In this document: in pieces, positions 5,927-11,022 of the stretch | Position numbering within the stretch: the first letter of the stretch is position 1 | Layout: every line of letters begins with the position of its first letter | Origin: CAZYBG01 sp964645155 | Lineage (GTDB): Bacteria > Pseudomonadota > Alphaproteobacteria > Rhodobacterales > Rhodobacteraceae | Assembly (NCBI GenBank): GCA_964645155.1 | Contig: CAZYBG010000094.1 | Coordinates: 1-11,022 of the forward strand | Reading direction: 5' to 3' | Length of the DNA stretch: 11,022 nucleotides | Program-made: the position numbers and the translations under genes | Notes under the pieces: model-generated | Seen by the model: only the letters and a program-made list of their open reading frames with translations | Database searches by the model: none | What the model was told of the DNA's origin: nothing

Positions 5927-7471
5927 ATGGATGGAACGCCGGACCAGCGGTCGGAAAATCCCGGCCCCTTCGGCAAGCCGCTGTTCGAGGACCCCTCGGC
6001 ACGGGCGCTGAGCCGCGTCGGGGTGATCGACGTCGGCTCGAACTCGGTCCGGCTCGTGGTGTTCGACGGCGCCGCCCGCTCGCCGGCCTATTTCTACAAC
6101 GAGAAGGTGATGGCCGGCCTCGGCGCCGGCCTCGGCGAAACCGGGCGCCTCAACCCCGAAGGCCGTGTCAGGGCGCTCGCCGCGCTCCGGCGCTTTGCAG
6201 CACTCGCCAAGGCGATGAAGGTCTCCCCGCTGACGACGGTCGCGACGGCGGCGGTGCGCGAGGCCGCAGACGGCGACGAGTTCCAGCGGGAGGTCCGGCG
6301 CGCGACCGGGCTCAGGCTCAACATCATCACCGGCGAGGAGGAGGCGCGGCTCTCGGCGCAGGGCGTGCTCCTCGGCTGGCCGGAAGCCGAAGGGATCATC
6401 TGCGACATCGGCGGTTCGTCGATGGAACTGGCCGAAGTCTCGGGCGGCAAGGTCGGCGATCGGGTCTCGACCGCGCTCGGGCCGCTCAAGCTGCGCGACA
6501 TCAAGGGCGGCCCCAAGGCGATCCGGAACCACGCGGGCAAGGTGCTCGACAAGCTCGCCAGAAGCTTCGCACGGAACCAGCGCCTCTATCTCGTCGGCGG
6601 CTCGTGGCGCGCGATCGCCCGCATCGACATGGAGCGGCGCGACTATCCGCTGACGGTGCTGCACGAATACCGCATGACGCCCGAGCAGGCGCAGGAGACG
6701 GTGCGCTACATCGAAGGCCATCCGATCGAGGCGCTGCGGGCGAAGACCGGCATCGGCGCCGAGCGGATGGAACTGGTGCCGGTCGCGGCGCAGGTGCTGC
6801 ACGCGCTCGTCACCGCGCTGAAGCCCGCGGCGATCGACGTGTCGTCCTACGGCATCCGCGAGGGGATGCTCTACGAGCAGATGCCGGCCAAGCTGCGCGC
6901 CCGCGACCCGCTGATCGAGGCCTGCCGCTTCGCCGAGCAGAGCGGCGCCCGCATCCCGGGCTTCGGCAAGAAGCTTTACGGGTTCATCGAGCCGCTGTTC
7001 CCGGCCACCCCGCCGGAGCGCCTGCGGATCGTCAAGGCGGCGTGCCTTCTGCACGACGTGAGCTGGCGGGCGCACCCGGACTATCGTCACGAGGTTTGCT
7101 TCGACAACGCCACCCGCGCCAATCTTGGCGGCCTCAACCACCACGAGCGGGTGTTTCTGGGCCTCGCCCTGCTGCACCGCTATCGCAACAGCCGCGCCGG
7201 CACGCGGTTCGAGCCGCTGTTCCAGCTGCTGAGCGATCCCGAGAAGCAGGAGGCCGAGGCGGTCGGCAAGGCGATGCGGTTCGGCGCGATGTTCTCGGCC
7301 GAGGCGCTGGACGAGCTGGCAGCGTTCGCCTACGACCCGGCCGCCGCCCGGCTGGAGCTGGTGCTGCGCCCCGCTGCCGAGCCGCTCTATGGCGAGGTCG
7401 CCGCGGCGCGGCTGCAGTCGCTGGCCAAGACGATGAACGTCGCCGACCTCAAGGTCAGCATCCGCGACTGA
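5927..7471 (+). CDS. ppx: Exopolyphosphatase, Ppx/GppA family
   Basis: A 514-residue member of the Ppx/GppA family of the ASKHA phosphotransferase fold. These enzymes remove terminal phosphates from polyphosphate, or convert pppGpp to ppGpp. The position beside ppk1 favours Ppx. Visible motifs are the phosphate-1 loop VIDVGSNSVRL at 33-43, TVATAAVREA at 104-113, the acidic ITGEEEARL at 134-142 holding the catalytic glutamate region, the phosphate-2 loop CDIGGSSMEL at 159-168, and LVGGSWRAIARI at 222-233. The C-terminal third is the helical HD-like domain, with ACLLHDVSW at 372-380 and GLNHHERVF at 402-410. The start is the ATG at 5927, with AAGGGA at 5913-5918 8 bases upstream. About 30 residues precede the first motif, slightly longer than minimal family members. 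The stop is 3 bases from the stop of the convergent gene. Ppx versus GppA specificity is not decided by sequence reading. Confidence 0.92.
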   Translation: MDGTPDQRSENPGPFGKPLFEDPSARALSRVGVIDVGSNSVRLVVFDGAARSPAYFYNEKVMAGLGAGLGETGRLNPEGRVRALAALRRFAALAKAMKVSPLTTVATAAVREAADGDEFQREVRRATGLRLNIITGEEEARLSAQGVLLGWPEAEGIICDIGGSSMELAEVSGGKVGDRVSTALGPLKLRDIKGGPKAIRNHAGKVLDKLARSFARNQRLYLVGGSWRAIARIDMERRDYPLTVLHEYRMTPEQAQETVRYIEGHPIEALRAKTGIGAERMELVPVAAQVLHALVTALKPAAIDVSSYGIREGMLYEQMPAKLRARDPLIEACRFAEQSGARIPGFGKKLYGFIEPLFPATPPERLRIVKAACLLHDVSWRAHPDYRHEVCFDNATRANLGGLNHHERVFLGLALLHRYRNSRAGTRFEPLFQLLSDPEKQEAEAVGKAMRFGAMFSAEALDELAAFAYDPAAARLELVLRPAAEPLYGEVAAARLQSLAKTMNVADLKVSIRD

Positions 7472-7474
7472 CGC

Positions 7475-7819
7475 TCAGATGTCGACCTCGCCGCCCGGCT
7501 GGACCTCGCCGGGCTGGCGTCGGCGGATGATGATGTCGCCGTTCGGCAGGATTTCGGGCGCGTGATAGTTCGCGACATCGTCAATCAGCGCGGCGAGGTC
7601 GCGGAGGATCGGCTCGACATTCTCGGCGAACATCTCCATCCCCTCGGCCATGTCGCGGAGCGCGGGCTCCATCTCGGACAGGAGGCCGCGGAGGAAGAGC
7701 CGTGCCCCCTCCTCGACCAGCGAACGGCCCTCCTCCATATCGCCCGGCGGCTCGGCCTCCTGGGCGAGGGCCGGCAGGGGCTGCGCGGCAACGAGAAGGG
7801 CGACGACCACGGCTCTCAT
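7475..7819 (-). CDS. Small exported protein of unknown function
   Basis: A 114-residue protein with a clear Sec signal peptide: MRAVVVALLVAA, then PLPALA and probable cleavage after Ala19 in ALA-Q. The mature part is acidic and mostly helical from about 28 to 85. It contains several Met/Glu/Leu-rich turns (LLSEMEPALRDMAEGMEMFAE within 47-67) and ends with NYHAPEILPNGDIIIRRR at 84-101 and a Pro/Gly-rich tail. From memory, similar short Rhodobacteraceae proteins are sometimes labelled AAA+ ATPase. Nothing here supports that, as there is no Walker A or B motif and the protein is far too short. It is the last gene of a minus-strand run, 36 bases behind the EEP-family gene and facing ppx tail to tail. 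No ribosome site is visible, and a perfect inverted repeat touches its start codon. Confidence 0.82.
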   Translation of the reverse strand: MRAVVVALLVAAQPLPALAQEAEPPGDMEEGRSLVEEGARLFLRGLLSEMEPALRDMAEGMEMFAENVEPILRDLAALIDDVANYHAPEILPNGDIIIRRRQPGEVQPGGEVDI

Positions 7820-7843
7820 GGCGCCAATATAGGCGCTGGCGCC
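7820..7843 (-). repeat. Perfect 7-base inverted repeat abutting a start codon
   Basis: GGCGCCA (7820-7826) and TGGCGCC (7837-7843) pair perfectly around a 10-base spacer. In the minus-strand transcript the hairpin ends at the base immediately before the AUG at 7819. It occupies the place where a ribosome site would be expected and lies in the 36-base gap between two genes of the run. It could limit translation of the small exported protein, stabilise the upstream mRNA, or be accidental. Confidence 0.45.
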
Positions 7844-7855
7844 GCGGATTGGGAG

Positions 7856-8881
7856 TCAGAGGGCGATGTCGAGCGTGACCGGGAAGTGGTCGGACGCGGC
7901 GAGCAGCGCCTCGCGCAGCACCGGGTCGCGGTAGCAGCGCGGGTCGTCGAACGGGTGCCAGATGGCCCAGTGCGGCCCCAGCCCCAGCAGATCGGGCGAC
8001 ACCATGATGTAGTCGAGCAGGGCCGAGAGCCAGCGGTTCTCGGCCGCGATGAAGAACCGCGCGGTCGCCGGCGTCGCGGCGATCCGCTGGCTGACGGCGC
8101 GGCGCGCATGCGGCTCGTGCAGCCGCAGGTCGGTGGCGGCGCCGTCGGTGCCCATCACCACCTCGACGCCGGACCGGCCGAACAGCTTCTCGTATTCGTC
8201 AAGGCCGGGGCCATCGTTGAAGTCACCCAGCACGATCAGGCTTTCGCCCGCGTGCAGATGCGCCTCGACCCGGCGGCGGAGCCAGACGCACTGGGCCAGC
8301 TGCTTGCGCCGGTTGGCGATGGCAAGGCGGGTCACCTCGTCGGGCGTGCGTGCGCCGTGCGGCGCCTTCGACTTCACGTGGACGCCGATCATCCGGAACA
8401 CCCGGCCCGAGCGGGCGGTGCAGGACAGCTCGAGCGGCGGCTTCGAGAAGGTGACGGTTTCGAGCGTGTTGTCGATGTCGAGGTCGATCCTGAGGGCGGC
8501 GTCGAACCGGGGTGCATGCGCATCCCTGTCCGCGTCGCCCTGCGGGTCGTGCCGCGGTGTCAGCGCGTCGGGGTCGTAGAGAAGCGCGATCTCCTGCTCG
8601 GTATCGTTGCGGAACCCCATGATCGCCCGCCGCGCCCGGATGCCCGCGGCGGCAGCGAACGTCCCGAGCGCGCGCAGCGTGTCGCGCCGGCCGTTCCGGT
8701 CGGGCGCCTCGATCACCATGACGGCGTCGGCGTCGAGCGCGGCGAAGACCGTCCTGAGCCCGGCGATCTGCGCGGCCCGCGTCACGTCCTGGCGCCCCGA
8801 GACGCCGGCATCGTCGAGCAGCCGGCCCGCATCATCGAAGAGCGCGTTGAACCATTCGACGTTGTAGGTCGCGATCCTCAT
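7856..8881 (-). CDS. Endonuclease/exonuclease/phosphatase (EEP) family protein
   Basis: A 341-residue metal-dependent hydrolase of the EEP (DNase I/exonuclease III-like) fold. Such enzymes cut phosphodiester or phosphomonoester bonds in nucleic acids, lipids or nucleotides, and the substrate here is not evident. All parts of the active site are visible: ATYNVEWF at 4-11 (Asn7), the metal-binding Glu58 in VMVIEAPD, GVHVKSKAP at 166-174, LGDFND at 218-223 (Asp220, Asn222), LDYIMVS at 289-295 and SDHFPV at 330-335 (Asp331, His332). There is no signal peptide, so it is cytoplasmic. The frame stays open upstream to 9073, but the real start is the ATG at 8881-8879, which matches the family N-terminus and overlaps the upstream stop as ATGA. 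The two genes are therefore translationally coupled. Confidence 0.9.
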   Translation of the reverse strand: MRIATYNVEWFNALFDDAGRLLDDAGVSGRQDVTRAAQIAGLRTVFAALDADAVMVIEAPDRNGRRDTLRALGTFAAAAGIRARRAIMGFRNDTEQEIALLYDPDALTPRHDPQGDADRDAHAPRFDAALRIDLDIDNTLETVTFSKPPLELSCTARSGRVFRMIGVHVKSKAPHGARTPDEVTRLAIANRRKQLAQCVWLRRRVEAHLHAGESLIVLGDFNDGPGLDEYEKLFGRSGVEVVMGTDGAATDLRLHEPHARRAVSQRIAATPATARFFIAAENRWLSALLDYIMVSPDLLGLGPHWAIWHPFDDPRCYRDPVLREALLAASDHFPVTLDIAL

Positions 8882-9561
8882 AGCGCGTGGGTCCGTGAAA
8901 TCTCGTCCCACGCGCGGTTGACCGCGGCAAGCCGGCGCTCGGCGAGCTTTACCGCCTCCTCCGGCACGCCGCGGGCGACGAGGCGGTCCGGGTGATGCTC
9001 GCGCACGAGCCGGCGCCAGGCCGCGCGCACCTGGTCGAGAGGCGCGCCGTGCTCGACGCCCAGCACCTCCCACGGGTCGGGTTCGGCGTCGGGAACGTAG
9101 CGCGCGCGGATGCCCCGGAACTCGGTCGGGCTGAGGCCGAAGATGCGGGCCACCTCGGTCAGGAAGGCATCCTCGCGGTCGTGGTAGTGGCCGTCGGCGG
9201 TGGCGATGTGGAACAGGCTCTCGACCAGGTCGAGCAGCGTCTGGTGGCCGCCCTCGAACATCCGGCGGATGCGCCGGGCGTAGTCGTCGAAGCCCGCCAC
9301 GTCCTCGCGGGCGAGGTTGAACACCCGCGCGGCATTCACCTCCTCGTCCTCGGGGATGGTGAAAACCTCGCGGAAGGCGGTGACCTCGGCGCGGGTGACG
9401 CGGCCGTCGGCCTTGGCCATCTTGGCGCTGAGGGCGATGACGCCGATGGCGAAGGCCACTGTCCGCTCGGGCGGGGTGCGGAGCTGTTCGAACACCGCCG
9501 CCAGCCCCTCGCCCTTGGCGAGCGCGGCAAGCGCTTCGGAGATGCGGGTCCAGACCGACAT
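8878..9561 (-). CDS. TerB-domain and J-domain co-chaperone (DjlA-like)
   Basis: A 227-residue protein with two domains. Residues about 32-153 form a TerB-like helical domain, with the paired acidic motifs KADGRVTRAE at 50-59 and TADGHYHDRED at 121-131 that bind metal in TerB proteins. Residues about 162-225 form a J domain: DPWEVLGVEHGA, then REHHPDRL with the diagnostic HPD at 190-192, and a final helix AVNRAWDEI. The HPD tripeptide is needed to stimulate Hsp70/DnaK ATPase, so it should work as a DnaK partner. E. coli DjlA has the same order but adds an N-terminal membrane anchor. No convincing anchor is seen here, so the protein is probably soluble. The frame is open upstream to 9678, but the Cys/Gly/Arg-rich extension is unlikely. 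The ATG at 9561 is preceded by a weak TAGG 10 bases upstream. The gene overlaps the EEP gene by 4 bases. Confidence 0.9.
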   Translation of the reverse strand: MSVWTRISEALAALAKGEGLAAVFEQLRTPPERTVAFAIGVIALSAKMAKADGRVTRAEVTAFREVFTIPEDEEVNAARVFNLAREDVAGFDDYARRIRRMFEGGHQTLLDLVESLFHIATADGHYHDREDAFLTEVARIFGLSPTEFRGIRARYVPDAEPDPWEVLGVEHGAPLDQVRAAWRRLVREHHPDRLVARGVPEEAVKLAERRLAAVNRAWDEISRTHAL

Positions 9562-9788
9562 GGCCGAAAGCCTACCCGGTCCACAGCGCCGTGTCAGCGC
9601 GTCTCGGCCGCCGGCCGCGGCGCCCGTGACGCACCGGTCGGGTCCGGGGTTTCCGCTACCGCCGCAGCGAAACCTCATCCGTTGCTGGACCAGCGCTCGC
9701 TCCCCATGCGGCCGTCTGGCGGCGCGGGTTGGCTTTCATCCCGCGCACCCCCTCGCCTTGCCGTTGCCGCGGGGCACCGCCCGGCCGG
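9562..9788. other. Intergenic region upstream of the TerB/J-domain gene
   Basis: 227 bases with no credible gene. It should contain the promoter of the TerB/J-domain run and the end of the mutase/VOC run, but I found no clear -35/-10 pair and no hairpin followed by a T tract. It does hold an imperfect inverted repeat at 9648-9674. Confidence 0.5.
9648..9674. repeat. Imperfect inverted repeat with one bulge
   Basis: GGTTTCCGCT (9648-9657) pairs with AGCGAAACC (9666-9674): nine pairs with a single unpaired C and an 8-base loop. No T tract follows on either strand. Possible roles are an operator or a structured leader of the minus-strand gene starting at 9561. It may also be chance. Confidence 0.3.
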
Positions 9789-10406
9789 TCAGGAAAGCGT
9801 GCGGAGGCCCGCGGGGGTCGCGATCTGCGCGCGGAGCGCCGGCGCCGGGCCCTCCAAGATTTCGAGGCGCGGGTCGTCGAGGCGCCCGGCAAGGGCCGCC
9901 CGGAGCGCCTCGGCCTCCGGGTGGACGAGGGTGAGCAGGCGCAGGCGGCACCCCCGGTCGGGCAGGCTGTCGGCGGGGTGGAGGTTGCCCTGCCATTCGA
10001 TCAGCCCGGGGAAGGCGCCGCCGAACGGCAGCCGTCCGTCATCGGGGATCGCCATGCGCCAGCGGAAATCGCCCCGCGCGAGGTCGTGGACGCGCCCCGC
10101 CCCCGCGGGCGAGGCGGCAAGCGCGCGGACGAGATCGTCGCAGCGCGCCACCCAGTTGGTCAGGCGCGGCGGTCCGGAGAACCCGTCGAGATCGAACCAC
10201 CGCGGCCGGCCGGGCGGCCGGCCCGCGGGATCGACGGCGATCACCTCGAGATAGACACCCGGGCCGAGCGAGAGGAGGCGGTTGTGGGTGCCCATCTGCG
10301 GATGCGCACCGCCCGGCGCCAGCGGCACGCCCAGCGCCGCCTCGACGGCGGCCACGCCGTCGGCGAGACTGGCGGCGCTGACCGCGAGATGATCGAGAAA
10401 GAGCAC
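9789..10406 (-). CDS. VOC-superfamily glyoxalase-like protein
   Basis: A 205-residue protein of the vicinal oxygen chelate superfamily, most like the Glyoxalase_3-type domain proteins. The N-terminal module shows LDHLAVSAASLADGV at 4-18 (His6, first metal-ligand position), GGAHPQMGTHNRLLSLG at 32-48 (His35, His41) and VYLEVIAVDP at 51-60 (Glu54). The second half contains FRWRMAIPD, LIEWQG and HPADSLPDRG, in a more diverged second module. The reaction is unknown. It starts with GTG (10406-10404). GAGG overlapping the mutase stop codon lies 5 bases upstream, so it is translated directly after methylmalonyl-CoA mutase, 7 bases away. Its length and motifs do not fit methylmalonyl-CoA epimerase, a VOC protein of about 130-150 residues, despite the tempting context. 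Confidence 0.85.
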   Translation of the reverse strand: MLFLDHLAVSAASLADGVAAVEAALGVPLAPGGAHPQMGTHNRLLSLGPGVYLEVIAVDPAGRPPGRPRWFDLDGFSGPPRLTNWVARCDDLVRALAASPAGAGRVHDLARGDFRWRMAIPDDGRLPFGGAFPGLIEWQGNLHPADSLPDRGCRLRLLTLVHPEAEALRAALAGRLDDPRLEILEGPAPALRAQIATPAGLRTLS

Positions 10407-10413
10407 CCTTGCC

Positions 10414-11022
10414 TCACCCGGCCGCCGCGGGCCCCTGCCCGTCCGTCCGCGCCGCGCGGATCAGCGCCAGGATCTCGCGTGCCGCGGCGGGAATGTTTGT
10501 CCCCGGCCCGAAGATCGCCCTGACGCCGGCCTCGCGCAGGAACGCGTAGTCCTGCTGCGGGATCACGCCGCCGCAGATGACGAGGATGTTGCCGGCGCCC
10601 TGGGCCTTCAGCGCCTCGATCAGCTTCGGCGCGAGCGTCTTGTGGCCCGCCGCCTGCGACGAGATGCCGACGACATGGACGTCGTTGTCGACGGCGTCCT
10701 GCGCCGCCTCCTCCGGCGTCTGGAACAGCGGGCCGACGTCGACGTCGAAGCCGATATCGGCAAAGGCGGTGGCGATCACCTTGGCACCGCGGTCGTGGCC
10801 GTCCTGGCCCATCTTGACGACCAGCATCCGGGGGCGGCGCCCTTCCTCCCCGGCGAACGCCTCGACATCCTTCTGGATCGCGGCGAAGCCCTCGTCGCCC
10901 GCATAGGCCGCGCCGTAGACGCCGGCCAGCGTCTTCACCTCGGCCCGGTGGCGGCCCCATGCCTTTTCCATCGCCATGCTGATCTCTCCCACCGTCGCCC
11001 GCGCCCGGGCCGCCTCCACCGC
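10414..11022 (-). CDS. scpA: Methylmalonyl-CoA mutase, C-terminal part (5' end cut by window edge)
   Basis: The enzyme rearranges (R)-methylmalonyl-CoA to succinyl-CoA with adenosylcobalamin, feeding propionyl-CoA carbon into the TCA cycle. The visible 202 residues are the end of the catalytic domain (RATVGEISMAMEKAWGRHRA, near visible 8-27) and the B12-binding Rossmann domain. The base-off/His-on motif DGHDRG lies at visible 74-79, where His76 should be the cobalt lower ligand. GISSQAAGHKTL at 119-130 and VICGGVIPQQDY at 148-159 complete the cofactor pocket, and FGPGT follows at 171-175. These C-terminal motifs match methylmalonyl-CoA mutase rather than ethylmalonyl-CoA mutase. The frame runs open to the window edge. 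The remaining roughly 500 residues, with the substrate-binding barrel, lie beyond it. Also called mcmA or mutB in other genomes. Confidence 0.95.
   Translation of the reverse strand, partial: AVEAARARATVGEISMAMEKAWGRHRAEVKTLAGVYGAAYAGDEGFAAIQKDVEAFAGEEGRRPRMLVVKMGQDGHDRGAKVIATAFADIGFDVDVGPLFQTPEEAAQDAVDNDVHVVGISSQAAGHKTLAPKLIEALKAQGAGNILVICGGVIPQQDYAFLREAGVRAIFGPGTNIPAAAREILALIRAARTDGQGPAAAG

Noticed and set aside
7466..7480. Shared bidirectional terminator between ppx and the convergent small gene
   Set aside because: Only 3 bases separate the stops and no stem with flanking T tracts is present.
5269..7530. 753-codon open frame on the plus strand across the lipoprotein gene and ppx
   Set aside because: It is out of frame with two recognisable genes and has low-complexity Arg/Ala/Gly/Pro composition.
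7826..7831. TATATT on the minus strand as a -10 element giving a leaderless start of the small exported protein
   Set aside because: No -35 element lies at 16-19 bases. The hexamer sits in the loop and arm of the inverted repeat inside an operon gap.
7562..8995. 477-codon plus-strand frame opposite the EEP gene
   Set aside because: The minus strand has all EEP active-site motifs. The plus-strand translation is a compositional shadow.
9789..10406. Calling the VOC protein methylmalonyl-CoA epimerase because it follows the mutase
   Set aside because: It is too long, and the motif set is glyoxalase-like rather than epimerase-like. Context alone is not enough.
10414..11022. Ethylmalonyl-CoA mutase, common in related bacteria
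   Set aside because: The C-terminal motifs (GPLFQTP, CGGVIPQQDY, FGPGT) are those of methylmalonyl-CoA mutase.
1..11022. Mobile element, prophage, CRISPR array, tRNA or toxin-antitoxin pair
   Set aside because: No transposase, integrase, regularly spaced repeats, T-loop-like sequence or small paired genes were seen. All genes fit core alphaproteobacterial families and uniform codon use.

Overview
This is ordinary chromosomal DNA of a GC-rich alphaproteobacterium, most likely of the Rhodobacteraceae (Rhodobacter/Paracoccus/Rhodovulum type). The evidence is the short prolyl-tRNA synthetase without the large editing insertion, an HdaA-type DnaA inactivator directly upstream of polyphosphate kinase, and the character of the protein families. 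The assignment rests on recognising the proteins, not on a database search. I saw no insertion sequence, phage gene, CRISPR array, tRNA or rRNA.

Layout: the left edge holds the N-terminal two thirds of proS on the minus strand. A 161-base divergent region separates it from a plus-strand run: an AI-2E/PerM-family membrane protein, hdaA (7 bases later), ppk1 (polyphosphate kinase), a small predicted lipoprotein, and a Ppx/GppA exopolyphosphatase. The strands then meet tail to tail, with 3 bases between stop codons. Everything to the right is on the minus strand. Read in the direction of transcription from the right edge, it holds the cobalamin-binding C-terminal part of methylmalonyl-CoA mutase (cut by the window edge), a glyoxalase-like VOC protein 7 bases behind it, a 227-base gap, a TerB plus J-domain protein, an endonuclease/exonuclease/phosphatase-family protein overlapping it by 4 bases (ATGA), and a small exported protein of unknown function.

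The clearest theme is polyphosphate metabolism: Ppk1 makes polyphosphate and Ppx degrades it, and both lie on one strand around an uncharacterised lipoprotein. Between hdaA and ppk1 is a well-formed candidate Pho box, two GTCAC repeats exactly 11 bases apart, followed at the expected distance by a -10-like CATAAG. This suggests that ppk1 has its own phosphate-starvation promoter inside the run, and its transcript would start at or next to the ATG (leaderless).

Other points are a possible Cys-His-Asp triad in the lipoprotein, a perfect 7-base inverted repeat touching the start codon of the small exported protein, and the coupling of a TerB/J-domain protein to a nuclease-fold protein. I found no convincing new multi-gene defence or mobile system.
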